NCBI RefSeq assembly: GCF_050003625.1
Contig: NC_134400.1
Location: 56,610,066 to 56,674,065, forward strand
Reading direction: 5' to 3'
Length of the DNA: 64,000 bases
Source: Haematobia irritans
Lineage: Eukaryota > Arthropoda > Insecta > Diptera > Muscidae
The translations under genes were made by a program, and so were the position numbers. A model generated the notes under the pieces. It was not told the origin of the DNA. It made no database searches and saw nothing but the letters and a program-made list of their open reading frames with translations. Positions 21,692 through 33,428 of this stretch are shown here, one piece after another (positions within the stretch are counted from its first letter, which is position 1; every line of letters begins with the position of its first letter).

Positions 21692-22207
21692 CACTCAAAA
21701 AAAAGTGAACTCTATATTTCACTAAAGCCATATTAACTTTATATTAGTTCATAGAATCATTATGTTTGGAAAAAGTTTATTTTAGTCAAATAATTGTTTG
21801 CGTATGTTAGTTAAATGAACTAAAAAACGGGAAAAGTTATACACAAATAAAGCATAAAGATTTCCTAATTTCGTATTTCTTACAAAATAGTTCATTATTT
21901 CTTTAAATTTGTAAATTTTACCAAAAATGTGTCCATCATGAACTTCGTATGTCACTAAAGACATTCTTGCAATTTTGAACTCCAAGATTTATCTTAAAAC
22001 TACAAAATTTTCTTTAACTACTGAAAAAATTTAGTTATGTCTAATAAATTTTCTTGAATTTGTCGAAAAATATTTACTTATTTTTGCCATATCGGAGTGA
22101 TGCCAGCGCTTGTAATACCGTTTAGTTAAAATTTTCTAAAAAAGTTCCAAATTTTCTAAAATTAATCAAAAGTTATCTTTCCTGGTGGGTTCACTGTTTT
22201 TTCAGTG
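21692..22207. mobile_element. Family E MITE, copy E1
   Basis: Termini CACTCAAAAAAAAGTGAAC and GTTCACTGTTTTTTCAGTG form an imperfect 19-bp inverted repeat around 516 bp. Flanking CA is duplicated (21690-21691, 22208-22209), and removing the element restores the family B sequence GATTTACACTCATATG. CAC...GTG ends with a 2-bp duplication fit the CACTA/Mirage/Chapaev (CMC) group; this is inference. Confidence 0.82.
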
Positions 22208-22360
22208 CACTCATATGACCACAGAGCCCAATTTTTTGCTCCGATTTAGTTGACATTTTGCACAGGGAGTAGAATTAGCATTGTAGATATGCGTGCCAAA
22301 TTTGGTTGAAATCGGTTCAGATTTAGATATATCTCCCATATATAGCTTTCGCCCGATTTA

Positions 22361-22705
22361 GGTTAGGTTAGGTTATGTGGCAGCCCGATGTATCAGGCTC
22401 ACTTAGACTATTCAGTCCATTGTGATACCACAGTGGTGAACTTCTCTCTTATCACTGAGTGCTGCCCGATTCCATGTTAAGCTCAATGACAAGGGACCTC
22501 CTTTTTATAGCCGAGTCCGAACGGCGTTCCACATTCCAGTGAAACCACTTAGAGAAGCTTTGAAAACCCTCAGAAATGTCACCAGCATTACTGAGGTGGG
22601 ATAATCCACCGCTGAAAAACTTTTTGGTGTTCGGTCGTAGCAGGAATCGAACCCACGACCTTGTGTATGCAAGGCGGGCATGCTAACCATTGCACCACGA
22701 TGGCT
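22361..22705 (-). mobile_element. tRNA-derived SINE, copy 2 (345 bp)
   Basis: Inserted in the family B element with the 9-bp duplication CCCGATTTA (22352-22360 and 22706-22714). On the minus strand: GTGGTGCAATGGTTAGCATG, CCTTGCATACACAAGG, GTGGGTTCGATTCC (B box), a unique body, then the LINE-shared tail TGTGGTATCACAATGGACTG ... GGGCTGCCACATAACCTAACC. Confidence 0.94.
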
Positions 22706-23047
22706 CCCGATTTACACTCAAATGACCACAGAGGCCAATTTTTAACTCCGATTTAGTTGACATTTTACACAGGGAGTAGAATTAGCATTGTAGCTATGTG
22801 TGCCAAATTTGGTTGAAATCGGTTCAGATTTAGATATAGCTCCCATATATATGTTTTTCTGATTTCGACAAAAATGGTCAAAATACCAACATTTTCCTTG
22901 TAAAATCGCCACTGCTTAGTCGAAAAGTTGTAAAAATGACTCTAATTTTCCTAAACTTCTAATGCATATATATCGAGCGATAAATCATAAATAAACTTTT
23001 GCGAAGTTTTCTTAAAATTGCTTCAGATTTAAATGTTTCCCATATTT

Positions 23048-23457
23048 TTTTTACTAACATTGTGTTCCGCCCTAGTGCATTATTTTGGGTCTATAGATTT
23101 TGTAGAAGTCTTTCAAATTCTGTCCAGATCGAGTGATATTTGTATGTATTAGGGACAAACCTTTATATATAGCCCCCAACACATTTAACGGATGTGATAT
23201 GGTATCGAAAATTTAGATCTACAAAGTGGTGCAGGGTATAATATAGTCGGCCCCGCCCGACTTTAGACTTTCCTTACTTGTTTTTTACTAACATTGTGTT
23301 CCGCCCTAGTGCATTATTTTGGGTCTATAGATTGTGTAGAAGTCTTTCAAATTCTGTCCAGATCGAGTGATATTTGTATGTATTAGGGACAAACCTTTAT
23401 ATATAGCCCCCAACACATTTAACGGATGTGATATGGTATCGAAAATTTAGATCTACT
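23048..23457 (+). repeat. Direct duplication of the family B 3' region
   Basis: 23048-23227 and 23283-23457 are near-identical (TTTACTAACATTGTGTTCCG to TTTAGATCTAC). The second copy stops before the hairpin and terminal TTACTTGTT, so two family B ends are fused here. Confidence 0.85.
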
Positions 23458-24049
23458 TGTTATGTTTAAATGAGTTATTATGGAATTAAATGTTTTTTAT
23501 TTTAAGGTGGGTACTATGTTCGGTTTTCGAGTTGAAAATCACTTTATTTTCGCGATTACTTTTCCTGAAATAATCAAAATTATAAATTAAAACCAAAATA
23601 TTCCTGTAAAGTCTTGTCGAAATCTAGGGGAACAAGAAACTGCGCATCAATTGAATTAATTTATCTGCTTCATATTGAACTGTTTTATTAAAGTAACCGC
23701 GAAAATTTCAACTCGAAAAGCGAACATAGTACTTACCTTTATTTGAAAAATTGTGCTCATTTTTTTCACGATTAATTTTCTTTAATAATCCACATTAAGC
23801 AATACAAACTTTGTGGAAATTTGCTTTGGGCTATTCCCCATCAAGTTATAATGAAATCTGCAATATAGCTTAATGCCTTTTTTTACTAATTTAGTTTTCA
23901 CTCCAGCAGCTAAACTCGAACTTATTACTCACCTAAAGGTGGGTGTTGAGTTAGAGTTTAGCCGTGTGCTCTTTTTTTCGTATGTGCTCTTTTTATAAAC
24001 TGAATGTGCTCTTTTTGCCTCTTCAAAATCTGGCATCCCTAACTGCAAG

Positions 24050-24755
24050 GATCCATCCCCACGGTTAGGCCCATTTCCTTAGGGGGTATTGAAATTCCCT
24101 TTGGTGAGTGTGCAAAATACCTTGGTGTTATTTTGGACAGCAAGCTGAACTTTAAGCTTAATATTGAAGAAAGGGCGAGGAAAGCAACGGTAGCTTTGTA
24201 CTCGTGCAAAAAGGCAATGGAAAAAAAGTGGGGACTAAAACCAAAAATTGTGCATTGGCTATACACGGCACTTCACCAGCCGACAAGTTTAGACAAAGTT
24301 CAGCGTATGGCGTGCTTGTGTATCAGGCACATTCAGCAAGACACGAACAAATTCCCTTAATGTCATGCTACATCTATTGCGTTTAGACATTTTGGCCAAA
24401 CAGTCAGCTGCTGTGCGGTTGCGCGAGCTATCGCTGTGGTCGGAAAAAAGTTACGGTTACAATTCAGTCCTCAAAATAATGCCAGATGTGCCTAACGTAG
24501 TGGATTATACTTTGGCGAGACCACTTTTCGACAAAAAGTTTAAAACTCTAATTCACAACAGTGATGCGTGGTGGACACAGCCCCGGGGAATATACGATAT
24601 ATAGATTTCTATGTGAGTGTTCTGCATTTTGTGTAAGGCGTAAGCAAATTTTAGGGGCATATAGCTTTAGATTACAGGCGGACCTGGAAAACGTTAACTT
24701 AAGCAATCTGCTAATGTTTTTGGAACAATCTGGTTGGTTCAACAGAAGAAAATAA
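24050..24755 (+). pseudogene. Broken LINE ORF2 thumb/C-terminal part
   Basis: Right-hand remainder of the second LINE after hAT J. It keeps GECAKYLGVILDSKLNFKLN-like coding, LDILAKQSA and the C-terminal LLMFLEQSGW. RNase H and the Cys/His region are mostly deleted near 24600. Confidence 0.88.
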
Positions 24756-24894
24756 TCGAGAAGGTTCAATGGTTAAAACTAGAAGAGCCCATATGTAATA
24801 GGTAGTTTTAGTTAATGTGGTATCACATTGGACTGAATAGTCTAAGTGAGCCTGAATCTTAATCGAGCCGCCACTTTAACCTAACCTAACCTAA

Positions 24895-26226
24895 GAAGCA
24901 TTAAGTTGATAAAGCTAATGATTGAAATTTTTAATTAAAAAATTAATTTATACAATTAGATTTTTGGTTAAATTCGGGAGACTAATGCTATGTTCCCACG
25001 GACTCGTTTTGCTCATTCGTTTTTCAGTCGGAGCATATTTCAAACTAGGGGCGTTTAGATTATAATAATTTTGGAGGAAAACTTGTGTTTTTAAATTAAT
25101 TTTTTTGTATGGGGAAAACGACTCGTTTAATTTTAAATCAAACAATAAATTTTTATGTACATATAGAAATAGTGACAAATAATGTAGAAAAAATTGGTGC
25201 TTAGACTAGAAGACACATATCTCTGATATAAAGTATTTTTCCTTGTCCAAAACTGGATGAACTTTTCAATAAAGTCGTTATAAACAAGTGATTCGACTTA
25301 GAAGTTAGTATTTTAACATGAAAGAAAATTTTGTTTGACCAAGGTCAACTCGTCTTTAATAATTTTGAAAAAAAAAATTATAACAAAGCATGAATGACCC
25401 AACGTTTTAGCGAATGAGGTTGCCAAAGACTAGGTTACCCTATTTAATTTTTCCTCTCCAGAGAAGGTGTTGGTAGCTGTATCCGACGATGGCCGCTCCC
25501 CATTTTTTCCATCGAGGCTGGCATCAAGATTAGGTTATGTTTAAGTAGTATCCCTTTATTTCAGGATCACTTAGACTACTCAGCTGTGATACCAAATTTA
25601 CTAAAAATTATTAGGTCTGCCAGTAATCTAAAGCTAATCAGCAAAAACTAGGTAACCACATCTCATCACAACTGGCATTACCAGGAGTAAAGCTGTCATT
25701 ACACGTTGTATTACATTGCTGTTAGTTATAATGACTAACTTGTAATGACAAAAATAAATACTTCTCGGTATTTTTCGAATTGTTATTCTCAAATTTTTAG
25801 GCAGTTGGCTGTTAATGACTTAGTAAAATAGAATAAATGATGGTACCATTGATATAATTATTCACATAATTGAGCATTTACTTAAAAAATCAAAAAGAAT
25901 ATGTCATGTAACGTTAATACTGAAGATTTTTCCGTTAAGAAATTTTTATCACAAATAATTCATTATAATTGTGTTTTAAATTAATGACATTATCATATTA
26001 TGTTTTATAAATAAATGCTTACTTATACTTCATTCACATTACACTTCCAAAATGCACTTAAACTAGATTTCAAATGCCCTTTGCCTCATAAAAAGGGGCT
26101 TAAAATCCACTTTTACACCCCACAAAAAGTAGATTTCTAAAATCAAGTTTCAAATTCTTATTTTCAGCCTGAATTCATACTTAAAATTTTAAGTACGCAA
26201 ATACTAAGTTATACTCATATTCAGTA
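24895..26226. other. Intronic sequence in unit 1 with a relict LINE 3' end
   Basis: Mostly unassigned AT-rich DNA. At 25535-25650 (minus) a decayed piece resembles the LINE 3' tail and last coding codons (GGATCACTTAGACTACTCAG; GCCAGTAATCTAAAGCT). Repeated at 33429-34762. Confidence 0.6.
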
Positions 26227-27363
26227 CATGCACAGAAAACAATGTTTGGACATGCTTGCCGCATCCATTTAATGCTTATCTAGAGCATGTAATTGTCGCT
26301 AAAACCATGTATTTTGTCTTTGTAAAAATAGTTTTCGAGCGGAGAAAAATGTATGGTGGCAATAAGCATTTGAATGGTTCTCAAATACCGCAAACATGTT
26401 CTATCATTTAAATGATAGAATTTGAGACCATTAAATGTTCGGGAAAATCATGTACCAGAACATTCAATTTTTTCACTTGTTTATAGGGAGAAAAGTATTT
26501 TTATATGTTAAGTATAGACATGTCTAGAACCATTACATGGCCATAAAGACCATTTACATTTTTTTCGTGACCATTTAATTTTTTAACTTTCTTGCAGTGA
26601 AAATAATTTTATAAAAACATTGAGCAGGTACACACGATTTTCATTTAGCGCGTCAGTGGTGTGTTGATTGTTTCTTGGAATGGACGTAGAATACGGATTT
26701 ACTGTGTTTTGTGTTAATTTATTTATTCAGAAGTGGCACGTGGTTTTATGTGAAGACAAAAAAGGAAAGTGTAATTGAAAAAATGTACCTGTTTTTTGTT
26801 CTGCATTTTGCTATATGGTATCATTTAGTTTTATTTGCAGTTACATGATGTCTGCTTTTGTACATTTGATGGGCACGATGTAAATATGGAATAATTACTG
26901 ATTGTTGAAATTGAAATAAAAAAGAGTGTGTAAACATATATGATGTTTGCTTGAACGGCATTATAAATACAATGAATTAGTTTATAAATAAATAAAAACT
27001 AACAAATAAATTTAATTTTGTATTTTCTTTTCTCAAGTGGCGTCCTTTTTTCGACGATGAAAAAAGCTTTTTTAGAAAGATCAAAACATTTTAGGTTGTG
27101 ACCATGTTCTTTTAACTAGGAGAAAAACATTTTTAATGAATAACATAACATTTTAAATCGTGACCATTGTCTTTTCATTCAAACAAAATTCTTTTTATCA
27201 ATATAATAACATTTTAGATGAGGACAATTATATGTTTCTTAGAACCATGTTCACTGAGCCAACATGGTTGCAGGTTAAAACGTTACATGGTCGCCGCAAA
27301 AATAGCTCCTATATTATTTTGCTCTTCGAATATGATTGTGATAATCATGTTTCTTCTCTGTGT
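26227..27363. mobile_element. Family C transposon, copy C2
   Basis: Full ~1.14 kb from ATGCACAGAAAACAATG to CATGTTTCTTCTCTGTGT; same internal landmarks as C1 and C4 (GCGTCAGT.GTGTGTTGATTG, AGTGGCACGTGGTTTTATG). Short ORFs inside are not conserved. Copied with the tandem unit to 34763-35898. Confidence 0.85.
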
Positions 27364-27889
27364 GTACAGAGGTAGCTTATTTGTGCAATTCAAGTACTTA
27401 AATTTTGATGTAAGTTTTTTTTTCGAGTTAAAACACGACAATTGTTACTGAATTCGTCTGTGAGAGTTAGGAACTGAGAGCATAAAATACTTTTTTTCTC
27501 CTCGATGCTCTCATCGATTTTCAACCCCTTAAAACTTTTTTTGTTTTGATTGTAATGGTAGCGGCTTGTATTTCGATTGCTTTTTTAAGCCGACTATGAC
27601 TTAAAATAAGAAAACTTTTCCTTTATGAGTCACAGCAAATGAGAATGCAAAATAAAGATTTCTTCTCATTAATACTCTCTTCTCATTAATACTGCTCTGT
27701 ACGTTACACGTACAGAGCATCGTGTGTGTAATGTTTGGTTTCATTTGATTTGCTTTCTTAAGCAAATCAAATTCGAGTTTAGCCGCTAAAATCGTCATTT
27801 TTTTCACGATTACTTTTCTTTAATAATTCATTTTATGGAATACAAACCCCATCAAGTTATAATGAAATCTGCAACAAATATGTATATGT
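27364..27889. other. Unassigned sequence between C2 and hAT H
   Basis: No gene or element boundary recognised. TACGTTACACGTACAGAGCA near 27700 includes a short palindrome. Repeated at 35899-36424. Confidence 0.5.
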
Positions 27890-28559
27890 CAGGGCTGTGG
27901 AGTCGAGCCAATTTTGCTCGACTCCGACTCCGACTCCAGCATTTTTCATCAACTCGACTCCGACTCCGACTCCGGAGTCGACTCCGGGTAATATAACTAA
28001 ATCTCATTCTAGTACCACTAATTTGTAGTTCTATTTAGGAGGTATATATGGGGTATATATAGGGATCGATATAAAGTATCGTATTTATTTATGTGTGCAA
28101 GAAAGGTCTTAATTTCGCATTTATACCAATTAAACTTTTTATTTCAAATTTAGGACAATGTTTAATAAATAAAATAATGATATAAATACCCATCATAATA
28201 TGAGAAGATACCGACAGTATATGTATTTGTGGACGAAAATTATTATAAAGGGTTATATTCCCATATGCATGAATTTGAATCTGAATCGATTAAGACAAAA
28301 TTGTATATACTTCTAGAAAATCTCTGTACCTAAAATTTAAATCTAACGTTATGGGACGTAACGCAAAGAAAGTCTAAAGTCGGGCGGGCCGATTGTAACA
28401 TACTCTGCACAACTTTGTATTTAGATCTACATTTTTGATAAAATCTGAAATCAGACTTCTACAAAATCTCGTGCAATATTTGGGAAACATTCATAATTTT
28501 TTATATAGCAAAATTTGAGTCACTTTTACCAGTTTACGACTTAGCAGTGAGTATCAGTA

Positions 28560-30320
28560 AGAAAAAAATTTGAGAAAATTTGCTATATAAATAAAATTTT
28601 GACAAATTGTTTTATAGAAATAAAATTTTGAAAAAAATATAAATAGAAATTTTGGAAAAATTTTTGTGTAGTAAATAAAAGTTTGCAAAATTTTCTATAG
28701 AAACAAAATTTGAACTAAATTCTCTATATAAATAAATGTTTGAGAAAATTTTCTATATAAATAAATTTTTACCAAATTTTCTATAAAAAAAAACTATAGT
28801 AAACAAATTTTGACAAAATTTTCTATAGAAATAAAATTTTGAAAAAAAATATCAATAGAAATTATTGGAAAATTTTTTGTGTAGTAAATAAAATTTTGCA
28901 AAATTTTCTAAAGAAATAAAATGCTGCAAAATTTTCTATAGAAAGAAAATTTAGACTAAATTTTCTATAAAAATAAAATGTTGACTAAATTTTCTATCGA
29001 CATAAAATGTTGTATAAATTTTGTATAAAAAAAATCTATAGTAACAAAATTTTGGCACAATTTTCTATAGAAAAAAATTTGAAAAAATTATTAATAGAAA
29101 TTTTGGAAAATTTTTTGTGTAAATAAAATTTTGCACAATTTTCTATAGAAGCAAAATTTTGGCTAAATTTTCTATAGAAATAAATTTTTGACAAAATTTT
29201 CTACATAAAAATATTTCTACACCCACCACCATAGAATGGTGACAGGGGTATAATAAGTTTGTCATGTCGAAGATGAGCTAGAACGGTCCAGGTTTTGATA
29301 TAGCTCCCATATCAACCGATCGCCCGATTTGGGTTCTTGGGCTCATAAAAACCGTAGTTTTTATCCAATTTGCCAGAAATTGGAAACCTAGAGGTATTCT
29401 AGGGCTATAAGGAGGAGTGCTGAAAATGGTGATTATCGGACCATGTTTTAATATAGCTCCCATATAGACAGAACTCCCGATTTTATTTCTTGAGCTTCTA
29501 GAATCCGTAGTTTTTATCCAATTTGTCTGAAATTGGAAATCTGGAGGTATTCTAGGACCATTAAGAGGTGTGCCGAATATATTGTGTATCGGTCCAGTTT
29601 TTGATATAGTCCCCTTATAAACCGGCCCTCCGTTTTGGGGTCTATATTCTAGAACTACAATAGATGTGCTGAATACTGTACGTATCCTTCCATGTTTTTG
29701 GCGTAGCCCCATTAGTCCGATTAGACCAAAATAGACCCAAAAAATTATTGAAGTTGGTCCGATGGTCAGACCAAATGGAATTTTTCTGCAGAAATAACAT
29801 TTGGACAAAAATTTCTATAGAAATAAAATTTTAACAAAATTTTCATAGAAATAAAATTTTAACAAATTTTTCATAGAAATAAAATTTTAACAAAATTTTG
29901 TATAGAAATAAGCTTCTTAAAAAATTTTGGGATACAATATTATGCAAAAATTTTGTACAAATTTTAAGAAAAAATAAAATTTTGCGATAACTTTCTATAG
30001 AAAAAGATTTCTGCTAAATGTGTAATAGAAATATAATTTTGGCTAAATTTTTTACAGAAATTAAATTTTGGCTAAATTTTCAATAGAATTAAACTTTGGC
30101 TACATTTTCTATAGAAATTAAATTTTGGCTAAATTGAAATTTTGGCTAAAATGAAATCTATTGAAATAAAATTTGGACCAAATTTTCTATAGAAATAAAA
30201 TATGGATAAAATTTTCGATAGAAATAGAATGAGGTCAAAATTTTATATAGAAATAAAATTTTGAAAAAATTTTCTTTCGAAGAAAAATTTTAGAAAAATT
30301 GTAACTTTTAAATTATATTA
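28560..30320. repeat. 29-bp minisatellite tracts (unit 1)
   Basis: Degenerate tandem copies of TTTTCTATAGAAATAAAATT plus TTGACAAAA (period 29) at 28560-29215 and 29790-30320, separated by the A/B-like sequence. The same unit occurs at 37095-37745, 38325-38855, 42855-43335, 56757-57115, 59050-59400 and 63000-63220. Confidence 0.9.
29217..29790 (+). mobile_element. A/B-like helentron-type element inside H (unit 1)
   Basis: Starts CACCCACCACCATAGAATGG and GGGGTATAATAAGTTTGTC, followed by GATATAGCTCCCATATCAAC units related to families A and B. Its 3' end (GATTCGGCCCGGACGAAC...TATATACTTATT) is seen only in unit 2 at 39272-39310. The 176-codon minus-strand open stretch (29808-29278) follows from the repeat and is not supported as a gene. 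Confidence 0.6.
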
Positions 30321-31412
30321 ATTTAAATTAGAAAACTGGTCCCCTGGTACGAATTTTGGAAAAATTTGGTCCAAAATAAAAATTCGTTGTTGCAACGCTG
30401 GTAAGGCCTCCATATAGACCGGTTTCAGATATTGAGGGTACAGAAGGTGCATTTACCATTAATGTAAATTTGCCAGATATTACTTCTCGTAATCATAAAA
30501 CAGTTGGTGTACTATAGATTTTAGATTTCAAATCAAGGTATTTTTTCTTAATTTTCTTGCACATTTACAGGATATGTTTATGATTCCTTTAAACTCAAAC
30601 AAAAATAGTTTTTATAAATCCGGAATCTGATAGGTAAAATCTTTGCATTTATTTTCGGGATGCGAACTGGTTAAACTGATCTGTCATCAAACCCCCATGG
30701 AATTTTCTAGGGAAATTAGTATATTTGATTCATGTTTATGATTCGGCCCATCTAGACTGCGGTAGGTACTAGCATCCACTAACTCCGCTCCAGGTTTCAT
30801 TAAAACATCGGAGGGCAATTGGACAACGTTCAGTGAGGAGACGCTGGAGGTACTATTGGACAAACATTTTCCTGGCTGTCTAAGTCGAACCATGTTCTGA
30901 CGGTGCCACAGGGGCTCAGCGGTCGTTTCCTATCGAGGAAATTGTATCGGAATCTAGAAGAAAATGGGCGTTAAATATTTTTGGATCATTCAAATCCCCC
31001 TGACTTGATGGAATTACTCCGGCGGAGTTACAAGCAGTGACTCACAGAATCATCTCTTGGTTGTCGGTGATATATATAGGATGTATCAACTTAGCAGGAG
31101 GGAAAAGCCTCTCAATCGAGTGCGAAGGATTTCCGACCAATCAGCTTATCCTCATTCCTACTTAAGACTCTGGAGAGGATGATAGATATTTATCTTAGAA
31201 CTAGACAACTAAACAACCTTCTGGTTTCCCTAGAAAAAGAAAGGATAAAAGTGGTGGCATACGCAGATGATGTGGCGCTAGCAGTCAGGAGAAAATTCCC
31301 ATCCACAATATGAGATAATATACAGAGAGCCCTCCGGATGACTGAGAAATGGGCGAAAGATAATGGTCTTGGGGTAAATCCTGCAAAGACAGAACTAGTC
31401 ATGTACTGCAAG

Positions 31413-32563
31413 TAGGGTTGCCAGACGTGCTCTTTTAAAGAGCACATGTGCTCTTTTTTACAAAATGTGCTCTAAAAACAAGATAGGCCAAAAGAGCACG
31501 CAAAAGTGGTCTATTTTTAGTTAAGTACTCTTTGTGCTCTTTGTATGCATCACAACAAATATTACTCCAACGCGATTCAATAAATGGTAAAAATAAACTG
31601 AACATAGGTTAGGTTAGGTTAGGTGGCAGCCCGATATATCAGGCTCACTTAGACTATTCAGTCCATTGTGATACCACATTGGTGAACTTCACTCTTATCA
31701 CTGAGTGCTGCCCGATTCCATGTTAAGCTCAATGACAAGGGACCTCCCTTTTATAGCCCAGTCCGAACGGCGTTCCCCATTGCAGTGAAACCACTTAGAG
31801 AAGCTTTGAAACCCTCAGAAATGTCACAGCATTACTGAGGTGGGATAATCCACCGCTGAAAAACTTTTTGGTGTTCGGTCGAAGCAGGAATCGAACCCAC
31901 GACCTTGTGTATGCAAGGCGGGCATGCTAACCATTGCACCACGGTGGTTCCCCAAACTGAACATACGTAAATGTCACACTACGAGATTTTCCTACGCCCT
32001 TATTTTTTAATTAAATGGTGTTTTACTTTATATATCAGAGTAGAAGAAGAGCACTCCTATGTTGTTTCTTCACTTTGTACTCTGTTCTAAATGTAAACAA
32101 ACTTCTTTCAATAACATTTTTCCCAAAAACACCAAACAATTGACTTACAAAGTATTGTAAGAAAATTAGCTTGAGTTGAAAGTGGTTTATTTTATGTATA
32201 CGAGTTTGTTATGAACCTTTTAATGTTTAAATGAGTTATTATGGAATTAAATGTTTTTATTTTATTTGAAAAATTGTGCTCATTTTTTTCACGATTAATT
32301 TTCTTTAATAATCCATATTAAGCAATACAAACTTTGTGGAAATTTGCTTTGGGGTATTCCCCATCAAGTTATAATGAAATCTGCAATATAGCTTAATGAC
32401 TTTTTTACTGATTTAGTTTTCACTTTAGCAGCTAAACTCGAACTTAATACTTACCTAAAGGTGGGTGTTAAGTTAGAGTTTAGCCGTGTGCTCTTTTTTT
32501 CGTATGTGCTCTTTTTATAAACTGAATGTGCTCTTTTTGCCTCTTCAAAATCTGGCATCCCTA
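31413..32563. mobile_element. hAT-type element J, copy in unit 2
   Basis: TAGGGTTGCCAGACGTGCTC ... CTGGCATCCCTA, flanked by ACTGCAAG (31405-31412) and ACTACAAG (32564-32571; one mutation). Lacks the family B insertion of unit 1 but has a SINE at 31607-31953. Confidence 0.93.
31607..31953 (-). mobile_element. tRNA-derived SINE, copy 3 (347 bp)
   Basis: A 12-bp duplication AAACTGAACATA (31595-31606 and 31954-31965) flanks it; unit 1 keeps the empty site (AAACTGAACATACGTAA near 19925). The tRNA-like head is at the right (GTGGTGCAATGGTTAGCATG; GTGGGTTCGATTCC) and the (CCTAA)n tail at the left. Confidence 0.96.
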
Positions 32564-33428
32564 ACTACAAGGATCGCAAAACTCCCACGGTTAGGCCCAT
32601 TTCCTTAGGGGGTATTGAAATTCCCTTTGGTGAGTGTGCAAAATATCTTGGTGTTATTTTGGACAGCAAGCTGAACTATAAGCTTAATATTGAAGAAAGG
32701 GCGAGGAAAGCAACGGTAGCTTTGTACTCGTGCAACAAGGCAATGGGAAAAAAGTGGGGACTAAAACCAAAAACTGTGCATTGGCTATACACGGCACTTC
32801 ACCAGCCGACAAGTTTAGACAAAGTTCAGCTTATGGCGTGCTTGTGTATCAGGCACATTCAGCAAGACACGAACAAATTCCCTTAATGTCATGCTGCATC
32901 TATTGCCGTTAGACATTTTGGCCAAACAGTCAGCTGCAAAAACGGCTGTGCGGTTGCGTGAGCTATCGCTGTGGTCGGAAAAAAGTTACGGTTACAGTTC
33001 GGTCCTCAAAATAATGCCACATGTGCCTAACGTAGTGAATTATACTTGGCGAGACCACTTTTCGACAAAAAGTTTAAAACTCTAATTCACAACAGTGATG
33101 CGTGGTGCACACAGCCCCGGGGTATATACGATATATAGATTTCTATGTGAGTGTTCTGCATTTTGTGTAAGGCGTAAGCAAATTTTAGGGGCATATAGCT
33201 TTAGATTACAGGCGGACCTGGAAAACGTTAACTTAAGCAGTCTGCTAATGTTTTTGGAACAATCTGGTTGGTTCAACAGAAGAAAATAATCGAGAAGGTT
33301 CAATGGTTAAAACTAGAAGAGCCCATATGTAATAGGTAGTTTTAGTTAATGTGGTATCACAATGGACTGAATAGTCTAAGTGAGCCTGAATCTTAATCGA
33401 GCCGCCACTTTAACCTAACCTAACCTAA

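Larger units (their letters stand above)
20190..23460 (+). mobile_element. Compound family B (helentron-like) insertion in hAT J
   Basis: The duplicate J at 31413-32563 lacks this block (GAACCTTTT|AATG joined), which defines the edges. It starts TTATACCCTTCACCACTACT, has (GTCT)n at ~20330, then 153-bp units (CGCCCGATTTACACTCATAT ... GCTCCCATATATAGC) and ends with hairpin GTCGG/CCGAC and TTACTTGTT. A second family B start lies inside at ~21268. The insertion left no clear duplication other than T residues. Confidence 0.85.
19741..24041. mobile_element. hAT-type element J, copy in the second LINE (itself interrupted)
   Basis: An 8-bp target duplication ACTGCAAG (19733-19740 and 24042-24049) flanks it. 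Termini TAGGGTTGTCAGA and, inverted, TAGGGATGCCAGA. Both subterminal regions are crowded with GTGCTCTTTT / AAAAGAGCAC motifs, likely transposase-binding repeats. Without the 3.3-kb family B insertion the element is ~1.0 kb and has no transposase. The same insertion is present at 31413-32563. Confidence 0.93.
16937..24894 (+). mobile_element. Decayed LINE, second copy (interrupted by hAT J)
   Basis: Same LINE as at 6245-12496, on the plus strand. It begins CAACCGTCGAACGAAACGGA and ends GCCACTTTAACCTAACCTAA. Broken pieces of ORF1 (17041-18202), endonuclease (18180-19080, with GCDANAHHSIWG and a stop inside the final Ser-Asp-His motif region), reverse transcriptase (19200-19740) and thumb to C-terminus (24050-24755) are visible, with large internal deletions: the central reverse transcriptase is skipped near 19534 and most of RNase H near 24600. 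A ~150-bp deletion sits near 19120. From ~19.1 kb rightwards it is repeated at 30751-33428 with the same deletions. Confidence 0.92.
19130..30749. repeat. Tandem segmental duplication, unit 1
   Basis: The order LINE piece - hAT J - LINE end - family C - hAT H is repeated immediately downstream at 30750-39283, offset ~8,526-8,536 bp to the right of the family B insertion. Unit 1 is longer because J holds a 3.3-kb insertion. It ends at ATTCGGCCC (about 30749), inside element H, where it joins LINE sequence. Confidence 0.92.
27890..30749. mobile_element. hAT-type element H, copy 1, cut by the duplication junction
   Basis: Starts CAGGGCTGTGGAGTCGAG after GTATATGT (27882-27889), with GACTCC repeats, as in the complete copy at 36425-39883. 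The right end is missing because the duplication junction falls inside it. It holds a reversed family B 3' end (~28370-28490), 29-bp minisatellite tracts (28560-29215, 29790-30320) and an A/B-like element from 29217. Confidence 0.88.
30751..33428 (+). mobile_element. Duplicated decayed LINE piece (third copy)
   Basis: Part of unit 2. It shares with the second LINE the same internal deletions and the hAT J insertion, so it arose by DNA duplication and not by retrotransposition. It keeps some bases lost in unit 1 (GATCGCAAAACTCCCACGG at 32572; TCAGCTGCAAAAACGGCTG near 32930). Ends in AACCTAACCTAACCTAA at 33428. Confidence 0.9.

Noticed and set aside
29278..29808. 176-codon minus-strand open stretch (and its duplicate 37812-38342)
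   Set aside because: Made of A/B-type repeat units with the same codon-length period; identical duplication explains its apparent conservation.
30687..30893. 68-codon minus-strand open stretch
   Set aside because: Spans the duplication junction between hAT H and antisense LINE sequence; a chimera by chance.
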